From: Tannockella sp964372125
GTDB taxonomy: Bacteria > Bacillota_I > Bacilli_A > Erysipelotrichales > Coprobacillaceae
DNA length: 32,846 nt
Reading direction: 5' to 3'
NCBI GenBank assembly: GCA_964372125.1
Contig: CAYJPL010000022.1
Location: forward strand, 1-32,846
The translations under genes and the position numbers were made by a program. Positions 8,124 through 15,565 of the stretch are shown here, piece by piece (position 1 is the first letter of the stretch; every line of letters starts with the position of its first letter). The notes beneath the pieces are model-generated. The model made no database searches and was not told where the DNA came from. It saw nothing but the letters and a program-made list of their open reading frames with translations.

Positions 8124-8137
8124 ACTGTATCACTTAC

Positions 8138-8683
8138 TTATAAAATTGCATTGATTATTTCTTCTACTCTACACATATTATCTACTGGTTCAAATCTATC
8201 AACTACATTTCCATCACGGTCAACTAGAAATTTTGTAAAGTTCCATTTAATATCTGGGTTACATTCAAAATCAGGATCTGCTTTTGACAAGTTAATCATT
8301 AGCACTCTTGATAGTGGATGCTTTGCATCAAATCCTGTAAAACCTTTTTGGTCTTTTAAATATGTAAAGAGTGGATCTGCCCCTTCTCCATTAACATCAA
8401 TTTTACTATAAAGTTCATATGGTAACATATACCTATTAATACAAAAATCCATTATCTCTTGATTTGTTCCTGGTGCTTGATTCCCAAATTGATCACATGG
8501 AAAATCTAAAATGACTAAACCTTTACTTGCATATTCATCGTGCAAATGTTTTAAATCTTCATATTGTGGAGTAAAACCACAATGTGTTGCAGAATTCACT
8601 ATCAACATCACTTTCCCCTTGTACTGGTCTAATTTTTCTACTTTACCATCGTATTTTGTAACTGAGAAATCGTAAATATTCAT
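8138..8683 (-). CDS. Glutathione peroxidase-family thiol peroxidase (Cys type)
   Basis: A 181-residue peroxidase. The catalytic motif NSATHCGFTPQY has Cys (about C35) where animal enzymes have selenocysteine. FPCDQFGNQAPG supplies the conserved Gln and KWNFTKFLVDRDG the conserved Trp and Asn. Bacterial Cys-type members usually take electrons from thioredoxin rather than glutathione, so it probably detoxifies peroxides through thioredoxin. AAAGGAGG precedes the ATG at 8683, and a TATAAT -10 lies at 8734-8729. It is co-transcribed with the MazG-like gene. Confidence 0.92.
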   Translation of the reverse strand: MNIYDFSVTKYDGKVEKLDQYKGKVMLIVNSATHCGFTPQYEDLKHLHDEYASKGLVILDFPCDQFGNQAPGTNQEIMDFCINRYMLPYELYSKIDVNGEGADPLFTYLKDQKGFTGFDAKHPLSRVLMINLSKADPDFECNPDIKWNFTKFLVDRDGNVVDRFEPVDNMCRVEEIINAIL

Positions 8684-8781
8684 ATATACTGCCTCCTTTA
8701 CCTGTTAACTTCATTTAATAATATTTTTATTATAAAATCAAATGATAAGCTATTAAAGTTTATATATATTAGAAAATAAAA

Positions 8782-8803
8782 AAATCACTTGTTAAAGTGA
8801 TTT
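8782..8803. terminator. Terminator after the DUF349 gene
   Basis: A 9-bp stem (aaatcactt / aagtgattt) with a 4-base loop is followed on the minus strand by a run of seven T. It overlaps the stop codon of the DUF349 gene. Confidence 0.88.
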
Positions 8804-9986
8804 AGATTAATTCCTTTAATTCTGCTTCAATTTCTTGAATATATTGTTTAACTTCTTCCATTTTAATTTCTAATTGGTTACTCTCCCACTCAGACATACT
8901 AATACTAATATCATATTTTATTTTTTCAATTCTTCTTTTTTGTCTTTCGATTTGATCTTGTAAATATGATTTTCTTTCAATTTGTCTTTGTTTAAATGCT
9001 TCAGCACGTTCTTCATGATATTTTGTAAGTTCATCAAAATATAAATCAGTTAACATTTTGAAGTTTTTCCAGTTAGTATCCTCATGTTCTTTACCTGAGA
9101 AACCAATTTCCTTCCATCTTACATTGAAAGATTTTACTATTTCAGTATTTTCACGGCTATAGTATTTTTGATCTACTAGTGCTTGTACTTCTTCAATTAA
9201 TGCTTTTTTAGCAACATTATTTTCTTTATATTTTTCATCTAAGCTTGCAAAATGTTTCTTTTTATTATCATAGAACACTTGTCTAAGATCATTAAATGTA
9301 GTCCATAATGTATCATCATGGTCTCTACCTGAACTTCCTGCTGCTTTCCAAGCGTTCATAACTTCATTTAAACGATTTGTTGTATTTTTGTAATCTGTTG
9401 AGTCTTTTAATACTTTTACTTCTTCAATAAGTTCTTCTTTTATTTTCTTAGAGTTTGCGAATTTTTCTTGCATATCGCTATAATGTTTTGCTTTTAAGTC
9501 ATAGAATGCTTGTCTTGCATTATTAAACTCTTCCCATAACAAATCATCTTTATCTCTACCAGCACTACGAACTTGTTTCCATGCATCCATTAATTCAGAC
9601 ATTACTTTAGTTGAGTTTGATAGATTTTTAGTACCAAGTTCATGCTTTGCTTTTTCGATTAATTCTAATTTAGCTTCTTCATTTTTCTTTTGATCATCTT
9701 TGATTTTTGTGAATGGATAATCTACCATCGCAAAAAACTTCTCATTTATTTCATCATCATAAGCAGATTGCCATGAATCAAATTGACGCCACTTTCTTTG
9801 ATAAGTACGTGCAGTTTTAATATCCATCTCTTGATACACAGCTTCAACTTCAGCTAATAATTCTTCTCTTGTAATTTGTTCTTCTTCATAGTAGTCTTCG
9901 TCATCATAAACTTCGACTTCATCATTTGTTACTTCTTCTACTTCTTTGTTTTCAACTTCATCATTCAATACAGTATTTTCTTCCAT
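8802..9986 (-). CDS. DUF349-repeat protein
   Basis: About 394 residues, almost wholly helical and highly charged. An acidic N-terminus (residues 1-50, rich in Glu and Asp) is followed by repeats of about 75 residues, each with a W..ag.sGR..dD.lW..F...r..Fyd core: AWKQVRSAGRDKDDLLWEEF, then AWKAAGSSGRDHDDTLWTTF, then a more diverged RWKEIGFSGKEHEDTNWKNF. An even more diverged first copy (KWRQFDSWQSAYDDEINEKF) may be a fourth. A coiled-coil tail ends the protein. The function of DUF349 is not established. The ATG at 9986 follows TGGAGTGGAG; an upstream in-frame ATG at 10040 lacks a ribosome site. The gene stands alone with its own terminator. Confidence 0.85.
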   Translation of the reverse strand: MEENTVLNDEVENKEVEEVTNDEVEVYDDEDYYEEEQITREELLAEVEAVYQEMDIKTARTYQRKWRQFDSWQSAYDDEINEKFFAMVDYPFTKIKDDQKKNEEAKLELIEKAKHELGTKNLSNSTKVMSELMDAWKQVRSAGRDKDDLLWEEFNNARQAFYDLKAKHYSDMQEKFANSKKIKEELIEEVKVLKDSTDYKNTTNRLNEVMNAWKAAGSSGRDHDDTLWTTFNDLRQVFYDNKKKHFASLDEKYKENNVAKKALIEEVQALVDQKYYSRENTEIVKSFNVRWKEIGFSGKEHEDTNWKNFKMLTDLYFDELTKYHEERAEAFKQRQIERKSYLQDQIERQKRRIEKIKYDISISMSEWESNQLEIKMEEVKQYIQEIEAELKELI

Positions 9987-10124
9987 ATATCTCCACTCCA
10001 TTTCTATTTCATCAGGAAAGTAAGCCCTAACAAAATGCATAACTAATCTACTATAAATTAGTCCATTAACAATATTGTACTATTTTTAGAGATATATTTC
10101 TACAACTATTCAACGATTTTATAC

Positions 10125-10140
10125 AAAAGTACATACTTTT
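10125..10140. terminator. Weak hairpin after the ferredoxin-like gene
   Basis: A palindrome AAAAGTA-CA-TACTTTT lies 8 bases past the stop of the ferredoxin-like gene. The stem is short and AT-only apart from one GC pair per arm, so a terminator role is tentative. The rest of the gap to 10040 shows only AT-rich DNA. Confidence 0.35.
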
Positions 10141-10148
10141 TATACTAT

Positions 10149-10781
10149 TTATTCAATAATCTCACCATCAATAGAAATTGTATGAACTGACCATGGAATA
10201 AACTTACCACTATTTTTTAATGCAGTCATTGTTGCATGTTCAATCCCACCACAACATGGTACTTCCATTCGTACAATTGTAACTGATTTTATATTATTAT
10301 TGGTAATGATTCTTTGTAGCTTATTTGTATAATCTACTTCATCTAATTTAGGACAACCAATAATCGTAATTTTATTTTTCATGAAATCATTATGAAAATT
10401 CCCATATGCAAATGCACTACAATCTGCTGCAATAAGTAAATTTGCATTATCAAAGTACGGTGCATTTTCTGGTACTAGTTGTATTTGTACTGGCCACTGT
10501 TGTAACTTACTATCTATTCTACTTTGATTTGGTGACACTAGTTTTGGTTTACTTAAACTTTTAGGGGCACTTGACTGACAACCACATCCATTTGTAGCTT
10601 CTTCTTGAAACGATATTGCATCTACTGGACAAGCGGGTATACAATTTCCAATACCGTCACAATAGTTCTCATTTACTACTTTTGCAACTCCATCAACTAT
10701 TTCTATTACTCCATGTTGACAAGTTGTTGTGCATAGCCCACACCCCACACATTTATCTTCATTAATTTTTATTTTTTTCAT
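10149..10781 (-). CDS. 4Fe-4S dicluster ferredoxin-like protein
   Basis: A 210-residue protein. The N-terminal 60 residues hold two cluster motifs: CVGCGLCTTTC and the spaced form CDGIGNCIPACPVDA. A CGCQ segment and a Ser/Pro-rich linker follow, then a domain of about 120 residues with ADCSAF, IIGCPKLDE and the cysteine pair in VPCCGGIEH. Proteins of this build are common in anaerobes beside Crp/Fnr regulators and hybrid cluster proteins, which suggests a redox or nitrosative-stress role; that link is inference. It is divergent from such a regulator here. The ribosome site is GGAAGGA, about 10 bases before the ATG. Confidence 0.8.
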   Translation of the reverse strand: MKKIKINEDKCVGCGLCTTTCQHGVIEIVDGVAKVVNENYCDGIGNCIPACPVDAISFQEEATNGCGCQSSAPKSLSKPKLVSPNQSRIDSKLQQWPVQIQLVPENAPYFDNANLLIAADCSAFAYGNFHNDFMKNKITIIGCPKLDEVDYTNKLQRIITNNNIKSVTIVRMEVPCCGGIEHATMTALKNSGKFIPWSVHTISIDGEIIE

Positions 10782-10798
10782 CCTTATTTTATCCTTCC

Positions 10799-10827
10799 TT
10801 GACTCATATATACTATAATACTATACT
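10799..10827 (+). promoter_or_regulatory. Promoter of the Crp/Fnr regulator
   Basis: TTGACT (10799-10804) and TATACT (10822-10827) are separated by 17 bases, predicting a start near 10834. On the opposite strand TATAGT at 10817-10812 with TTTTGA 17 bases upstream may serve the ferredoxin-like gene. An inverted repeat ATACTA-N6-TAGTAT (10818-10835) overlaps both. Confidence 0.7.
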
Positions 10828-10841
10828 AATAGTATCAAAAC

Positions 10842-10857
10842 TGTTGTTTAAACAACA
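10842..10857. promoter_or_regulatory. Perfect 16-bp palindrome, likely Crp/Fnr operator
   Basis: TGTTGTTTAAACAACA is its own reverse complement. It sits just downstream of the predicted regulator start and just before its ribosome site, where binding would repress. From the divergent side its centre lies about 43 bases upstream of the predicted ferredoxin start, near the classic activator position. It resembles but does not equal the FNR box. Confidence 0.65.
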
Positions 10858-10870
10858 AAAGGAGCACAAA

Positions 10871-11554
10871 ATGAATATTTTTTCTATATTAAATAAAAAT
10901 CCATTATTTAAAAACTTAACTGAAGATAATGTAAATTCTTTATTACAATGTTTACAAGCAACAACAATAAAACATAAAAAAGATACAACTATCATTTCGT
11001 ACAATGATAAAATAAATAGTATTGGCATTGTGCTTACTGGTAATGTTTATATTAAGAAATATGATGTTGATGGTAACGAAATCATGCTACATGTCGTAGT
11101 TTCTGGTGATTGTTTTGGAGAAGTCTTTGCGATTTCCGCTTTACCTTGTAATGTAGTTGTCATAGCTGCTAGTGATTGTACTATTATGTACTTAGATATT
11201 AATAAAGTACTTCATACTTGTAGTAATAGTTGTAATTTCCATAAAATATTAATACAAAATTTACTTCAATTAATTACTAGTAAAAACATCTTCTTAAATA
11301 GTCGCATCGATATCCTTACAAAACGTAGCTTAAGAGAAAAGATATTACAATTTTTACATCAACAAAGTCATGGTAGAAATACTTTTGAAATAACCATGAA
11401 TCGTCAAGACATGGCAAATTATTTGTGTTGTGATCGTAGTGCACTTTGTGCAGAGTTATCGAAAATGCAAAAAGAAAAGATAATTCAATATAATAAAAAA
11501 CAGTTTATTTTACTACAAACCATCTTCAACGTTCATTATAAAAGGGAGAATTAA
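10871..11554 (+). CDS. Crp/Fnr-family transcriptional regulator
   Basis: About 227 residues. The N-terminal cyclic-nucleotide-binding-like domain (residues 1-120) includes GIVLTGNVYIKKYD and GDCFGEVFAIS. The C-terminal winged helix contains TMNRQDMANYLCCDRSALCAELSKM, split here as MNRQDMANYL and CDRSALCAEL for the recognition helix. Cysteines occur (for example NSCNFH and YLCCD) but the N-terminal four-Cys iron-sulfur pattern of true FNR is absent. The effector is unknown. The ATG at 10871 has AAAGGAG upstream; the longer open frame from 10799 begins before the promoter. It is divergent from the ferredoxin-like gene and one base ahead of the ASCH gene. Confidence 0.9.
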   Translation: MNIFSILNKNPLFKNLTEDNVNSLLQCLQATTIKHKKDTTIISYNDKINSIGIVLTGNVYIKKYDVDGNEIMLHVVVSGDCFGEVFAISALPCNVVVIAASDCTIMYLDINKVLHTCSNSCNFHKILIQNLLQLITSKNIFLNSRIDILTKRSLREKILQFLHQQSHGRNTFEITMNRQDMANYLCCDRSALCAELSKMQKEKIIQYNKKQFILLQTIFNVHYKREN

Positions 11555-11555
11555 T

Positions 11556-12005
11556 ATGACTGAAAATGAAATTAAAAATGAATACTTAAAAATCAATCCA
11601 CATGCTACAAATTTTGAAGCATGGGCATTTGGTGGCACTACTCCAGAAATGCCAAATATTCTAGCAAACTTGGTTTTAAAAGATATTAAGCGTGCTACTA
11701 GTAGTGCTCACGTAGTATACAAAATAGAAAACATTGACCTCCCAAAAGTAGGTGCATACAACATTATATTAGATTCATCAAATGAGGCTATATGTATTAT
11801 TGAAACAACAAAAGTATATGTAGTACCATTTAACCAAGTTTCAAATAATCATGCTTATCTAGAAGGCGAAGGTGATAAATCCCTTCATTATTGGAAAACA
11901 TGTCATAAGGAGTTTTTTACTAGTGAAATGAAATCATTTGGCTTAAAATTTAGCGAACAAATGCTTGTAGTATGTGAAGAGTTTAAACGAGTATACCCAA
12001 TATAA
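11556..12005 (+). CDS. ASCH-domain protein
   Basis: A 149-residue protein of the ASCH (PUA-like) fold. The typical opening EAWAFGG, then LVLKDIKRATSS, the strand GAYNIILDSSNEAICIIETTKV and the acidic EGEGDKSLHYWKTCHKEFF fit the family. ASCH proteins are thought to bind RNA or modified nucleosides, and some are ribonucleases or amidohydrolases on modified cytidine; the role here is unknown. It starts 1 base after the regulator's stop with AAGGGAG before it, so it is co-transcribed with the Crp/Fnr gene. Confidence 0.85.
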   Translation: MTENEIKNEYLKINPHATNFEAWAFGGTTPEMPNILANLVLKDIKRATSSAHVVYKIENIDLPKVGAYNIILDSSNEAICIIETTKVYVVPFNQVSNNHAYLEGEGDKSLHYWKTCHKEFFTSEMKSFGLKFSEQMLVVCEEFKRVYPI

Positions 12006-12010
12006 AAAAG

Positions 12011-12036
12011 ATAACCACTTCAATTGAAGTGGTTAT
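12011..12036. terminator. Bidirectional terminator between convergent genes
   Basis: A perfect 11-bp stem (ataaccacttc / gaagtggttat) has an AATT loop, with A residues before and T-rich sequence after. It lies between the plus-strand ASCH gene and the end of the minus-strand six-gene operon. Confidence 0.9.
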
Positions 12037-12737
12037 TATATTTTTGTGTAATCAATAGATTGGATATTTAAAATATTCTTGATAACATCATTACCATAGA
12101 TGTTAGTATATTTACATCTTACATCTTCCATAAGTTCTTTATGGATACTAGGAAACTTTTCTTTTATATGTTTGTTAAAATAATTGTACAAATGTCCTGT
12201 GTGATATAAAAACGATTTTTTATTACTTGTAGGTATATCTTTAATATATTTATTATAGATTTCAATATCTTTTACATTATGATCTGTGTCACATAAAATA
12301 AATTTACATTTATTATGGCCATCCATAATTGTACAAGGCACCTCCATCCAAAGAGAATTATCAAAGCCACTTGCAAGCGCACAGTCAATATATTTACAAT
12401 AACTTCTTGCATATTGTAGATGACTGTGTTTTTCCCACGCATCATACCAAGGACATTTTGTAGTTGTTAAAATAATATCGGTGCTACCAAACTCAACACT
12501 TGTTTTTGCGATGTCTTGAGGCATGGTTAGTTCACTAAACATCAAAAATGCAATAGCTCTATTTTCAATATTATATGCAACAGAGCGTTTAGCCATTCTT
12601 TTTGCACGTTCTATTGCATAACCAATTGTTAGCTCTTTTAATAACTCTTCACCACGGTTTGGTAAATGAGTAGTAATCGCTAATGCAAAAGTACTATATA
12701 ATATTGCATGATGTTTTGGTAAATATGATGTTTCCAT
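12036..12737 (-). CDS. L-2-amino-thiazoline-4-carboxylate hydrolase-like protein
   Basis: A 233-residue protein that looks like the ATC hydrolase family (Pfam ATC_hydrolase). The recognisable centre is TTTKCPWYDAWEKH, then ARSYCKYIDCALASGF and GHNKCKFIL, with the conserved Cys, Asp and Gly-Phe. The family's namesake opens the thiazoline ring on the way to L-cysteine in Pseudomonas, but most members are uncharacterised. It is the last gene of a six-gene operon, 11 bases after the GNAT gene, with an AGGAGG ribosome site. The family call comes from motif memory and the substrate is not known. Confidence 0.7.
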   Translation of the reverse strand: METSYLPKHHAILYSTFALAITTHLPNRGEELLKELTIGYAIERAKRMAKRSVAYNIENRAIAFLMFSELTMPQDIAKTSVEFGSTDIILTTTKCPWYDAWEKHSHLQYARSYCKYIDCALASGFDNSLWMEVPCTIMDGHNKCKFILCDTDHNVKDIEIYNKYIKDIPTSNKKSFLYHTGHLYNYFNKHIKEKFPSIHKELMEDVRCKYTNIYGNDVIKNILNIQSIDYTKI

Positions 12738-12748
12738 AAAGTATCCTC

Positions 12749-13279
12749 CTACTTAGTAAGATCTAAATAATAACCTATTGCCTTAACTTTTGTTACTCCA
12801 TCAAACTTTGTATACGTAGTTTCCCCATGATATATAAAACCGCATTTTTCAATAACCCTTTTTGAAGCAATGTTATTAGTGGCATGCATACAATATAGTT
12901 TCTTTAAACCTAGCATATCACGCGAAAATTCAATTACTGCTAACATAGCTTCACTTGCATAACCTTTATTCCACATAGCTTTCATGATATTATACCCAGC
13001 TTCATAATATGAACCTTGATTATTTATCGTGATACTAATAGCACCAATCAATTGATTGTTATCTTTTTTTTCAATCACCCATAAATATTGATTATTGGTA
13101 TTACATTGTACCACTTCATTTACCCAATCAATTGTTGTATCAATGTTTACATGAACATCCCATCGCATATATTTTGCGACTTCATGATCGCTTGTCCAAT
13201 TGTCAAATATTTCTTTAGCATCACCGTTTTTCATTTTGCGAAGCAATAATCGTTTTGTTTCTAATGTGGCTACGTCCAT
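12749..13279 (-). CDS. GNAT N-acetyltransferase, RimJ/RimL-like
   Basis: A 176-residue acetyltransferase. It opens ETKRLLLRKMKNGDAKEI, typical of the RimJ/RimL branch. The acetyl-CoA-binding part is AGYNIMKAMWNKGYASEAM, and the late segment ATNNIASKRVIEKCGF is the family's C-terminal signature. The substrate may be a protein N-terminus, an amine or a small molecule. It starts after GGGGGAA, nine bases after the Nudix stop, and is followed 11 bases on by the ATC hydrolase-like gene. Confidence 0.92.
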   Translation of the reverse strand: MDVATLETKRLLLRKMKNGDAKEIFDNWTSDHEVAKYMRWDVHVNIDTTIDWVNEVVQCNTNNQYLWVIEKKDNNQLIGAISITINNQGSYYEAGYNIMKAMWNKGYASEAMLAVIEFSRDMLGLKKLYCMHATNNIASKRVIEKCGFIYHGETTYTKFDGVTKVKAIGYYLDLTK

Positions 13280-13288
13280 AAGTTCCCC

Positions 13289-13834
13289 CTAAACTAAGCT
13301 AATTAATTTTTCATAAATTGATAACATATTTTTTTCACTAACATAATCCTGTAAACTATCTACTGGTATCCATTGTACACCACTTGTTTCTTCAACATTA
13401 ACCTTTAAAGTATCACTGTCATGTGCTTGAAGCAAATATGTAACATTTAGGTGTAGATGTGAACTAACAAACTGATTGTTTTTTATATGACTGTTTACTG
13501 GTAATACCTCAATACTAAAAATATCATTTGAAAGAACTTTTATAGATTCTAAACCGGTTTCTTCTTTTGCTTCTTTTATGGCAACATCTAAAAAATCCTG
13601 ATTACCATCAACATGCCCACCAGTCCATGCCCAAGAGTTATATAACTTGTGATAAATCATTAATACTTTTGTGTTATCTTGATTTACAATCCATGAAGAA
13701 GCACTAAAGTGACAAATTGTATTATTTCTTGTAAGACAATCATCAAAATGATTTAATGCCAGTAATATTGTTTCTTTATCCTTTTTTTCTTGATTATTCT
13801 TTGGAATGTAATCATGTATTTTAGCTTTTATCAT
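13289..13834 (-). CDS. Nudix hydrolase
   Basis: A 181-residue Nudix protein. The Nudix box is GHVDGNQDFLDVAIKEAKEE followed by TGL. The first Glu position is Gln and the Arg is Lys, but the metal-binding EE pair is kept, so it is probably active. ASSWIVN and AWTGGH before the box resemble the ADP-ribose/ADP-sugar-like or dNTP-cleaning branches; the substrate cannot be read from the sequence. There is no good ribosome site before its ATG, so translation may depend on the nitroreductase that ends 12 bases upstream. Confidence 0.92.
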   Translation of the reverse strand: MIKAKIHDYIPKNNQEKKDKETILLALNHFDDCLTRNNTICHFSASSWIVNQDNTKVLMIYHKLYNSWAWTGGHVDGNQDFLDVAIKEAKEETGLESIKVLSNDIFSIEVLPVNSHIKNNQFVSSHLHLNVTYLLQAHDSDTLKVNVEETSGVQWIPVDSLQDYVSEKNMLSIYEKLISLV

Positions 13835-13846
13835 AATTCTTATTTA

Positions 13847-14350
13847 TTAACCAATGTAACGAACTCTTTTTTCATCAAAGCGATCAACAAAATTATTTGC
13901 ATTTTCATTTTTAGGATAACCAATAGCGATAACACTATATGGTACTAGATTTTCATCAAGATTATATAACTTACTAACAAAGTCCATTCTTGCTTTGTCT
14001 GGCGCAGTTCCAAGCCAGACACTTCCAAGTCCTAGTTTTGTAGCTTGAAGTTGAATATTTTGACTAGCGGCCCCTAAGTCCTGTTGCCAGTACTCTTCAA
14101 ATACCATACGCTTTGTATTTGAAAGTACAATAATTGCGACGTTTGCATTATTTAAACATCCTGCATATGGATTATACTTTGAAAGTGTTTCAAGATTCTC
14201 TTTTCCTCTTACTACAATAAATTCCCATGGTTGTTGATTTCCAGCAGATGGTGCTTGCATTGCTGCACGTAGTATTTCATCTATTTTTTGCATTTCTACT
14301 TCTTTATCAATAAATTGACGCACACTTCTTCTTATAAATATCTCGTTCAT
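13847..14350 (-). CDS. Nitroreductase-family FMN oxidoreductase (short)
   Basis: A 167-residue nitroreductase. RRSVRQF near the N-terminus binds the FMN phosphate, APSAGNQQPWEFIVV is the signature, and LGLGSVWLG lies near the C-terminus. It should reduce quinones, nitro compounds or related electrophiles with NAD(P)H. The ATG at 14350 lies one base after the VOC gene's stop and has AAAGGTG upstream; an in-frame TTG further up overlaps the VOC gene and is less likely. It is the third gene of the operon and the second nitroreductase. Confidence 0.92.
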   Translation of the reverse strand: MNEIFIRRSVRQFIDKEVEMQKIDEILRAAMQAPSAGNQQPWEFIVVRGKENLETLSKYNPYAGCLNNANVAIIVLSNTKRMVFEEYWQQDLGAASQNIQLQATKLGLGSVWLGTAPDKARMDFVSKLYNLDENLVPYSVIAIGYPKNENANNFVDRFDEKRVRYIG

Positions 14351-14351
14351 A

Positions 14352-14717
14352 TTATTTACACCTTTCCATAAATTCAATTTTATCGTTTCCAGGTCCTTTT
14401 ATAAAAAAGTAATTAACACCTTTTTCAAACAAATAATCGACATGTCCAATTGGTGTAGTTGTTAGACCCAGTTCACTATATTTTTTATAATCACTTTCAA
14501 TATCTTCGCTTACATATGCAATATGATCAATCACTGTACTTGTAAATGTAGGGTTTTCTAATAATTCATACGTCGTATTCCCATCACTCATAAAAACAAA
14601 TTCCATATCTTTTTTAAAACGATTTACAACTTTAAACCCCATTGTATTAGTATAAAACAAAATTGCCTGTTCCATATTTGGTACTGTAATATTAATATGA
14701 TCTATTTTTTTATTCAT
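14352..14717 (-). CDS. VOC-family (glyoxalase-like) protein
   Basis: A 121-residue single-domain VOC protein. IDHINITVPNMEQAILFYTN and MGFKVV form the first beta-alpha-beta-beta-beta module, with His of DHI as the first metal ligand. The second module runs from VIDHIAYVSEDI to GNDKIEFME, with further His and Glu ligands. Members act in methylglyoxal removal, resistance or dioxygenase-type reactions; the role here is unknown. The ATG at 14717 is chosen because GGAGAAAA precedes it; the ATG at 14729 overlaps that ribosome site. Confidence 0.9.
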   Translation of the reverse strand: MNKKIDHINITVPNMEQAILFYTNTMGFKVVNRFKKDMEFVFMSDGNTTYELLENPTFTSTVIDHIAYVSEDIESDYKKYSELGLTTTPIGHVDYLFEKGVNYFFIKGPGNDKIEFMERCK

Positions 14718-14731
14718 AATTTTCTCCATTT

Positions 14732-15472
14732 CTATTTAAATGACTTTAAATATTCTTCAACTGAACGAGTCATTTCAATACTAAATTCACTATTGTATTT
14801 ACGCTTACAAAAAGCACTTATTTCCTCATTAAATAAAACTTCTTCTTTACCTGATTGTTTTGATCTATCAATGTAACATTGTTTTACTTCCTGGTCACTT
14901 AAATTAGGGTAAGTATCTACACCAACAATATATTTTTTATCAAATCGCGCAGGTTTTTTTCTATTTTCTTGTTGTTGTGTTGGATATCCAAGTACTAACA
15001 TACAAACTGGGATAGAATGCTCAGGTAAATTTAATAGTTCACGATGAAAATTACAATTTTCTAATATATCTCCAATATAACAACTACCCAGACCTAAACT
15101 TTGAGCGGCAACCACCATATTTTGAGCAGCAATACAAGCATCACTCATTGCTAGGAAGATATCTCCTACTCCGAGTTTTCTAGGATTTGTATTTGCGATA
15201 TTGTAACTTTGTATCCAACGAGTATGGTCAGCAACAAAAATATACACTAGTGGTGCTTTTTTAATAAACGGTTGATTATCACAACTAATGGATAGTTGTT
15301 CTTTTAGCTTACTATCACATACATCAATAATACTATACATTATTTGATTGCCAGCACTTGGTGCTTGTAACGTTGCATCGATTAATGCATCTTTGATTTC
15401 TTGACTAACTTCTTTTTCTAGAAATGCTCTTACTGATTTTCTTGCATGTAAACTTTCAATAATTTCATTCAT
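14732..15472 (-). CDS. Nitroreductase-family protein, NfsA-like length
   Basis: A 246-residue flavin oxidoreductase, first gene of the six-gene operon. ARKSVRAFLEKEVS and APSAGNQIMYSIIDV are the FMN-binding signatures, and AAQSLGLGSCYIGD follows. The 80-residue C-terminal extension (ARFDKKYIVG onward) fits the NfsA/FRP type that uses NADPH. The ATG at 15472 is preferred; an in-frame GTG at 15484 lies within the ribosome-site region. A palindrome and -10 element lie 26-46 bases upstream. Confidence 0.9.
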   Translation of the reverse strand: MNEIIESLHARKSVRAFLEKEVSQEIKDALIDATLQAPSAGNQIMYSIIDVCDSKLKEQLSISCDNQPFIKKAPLVYIFVADHTRWIQSYNIANTNPRKLGVGDIFLAMSDACIAAQNMVVAAQSLGLGSCYIGDILENCNFHRELLNLPEHSIPVCMLVLGYPTQQQENRKKPARFDKKYIVGVDTYPNLSDQEVKQCYIDRSKQSGKEEVLFNEEISAFCKRKYNSEFSIEMTRSVEEYLKSFK

Positions 15473-15497
15473 ATATATTCCCACACTTTCTATTTTT

Positions 15498-15518
15498 ATT
15501 TAGTATATCATACTAAAT
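15498..15518. promoter_or_regulatory. Operator-like palindrome before the nitroreductase operon
   Basis: The inverted repeat ATTTAGTAT-N3-ATACTAAAT (perfect 9-bp arms) overlaps a TATACT -10 element on the minus strand (15507-15502). A bound dimeric repressor would block RNA polymerase. No regulator gene is next to it. Confidence 0.65.
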
Positions 15519-15543
15519 ATATCCTTTCTACCATACAAAAAGA

Positions 15544-15562
15544 ATAACGTATATTACGTTAT
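15544..15562. terminator. Terminator after the DsbA-family gene
   Basis: An 8-bp stem (ataacgta / tacgttat) has a 3-base loop and is followed on the minus strand by TCTTTTTG. It lies just past the stop of the DsbA-family gene. Confidence 0.75.
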
Positions 15563-15565
15563 CCT

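Noticed and set aside
9987..10040. Upstream start for the DUF349 protein
   Set aside because: The ATG at 10040 has no ribosome site, whereas the ATG at 9986 follows TGGAGTGGAG and begins the acidic N-terminus.
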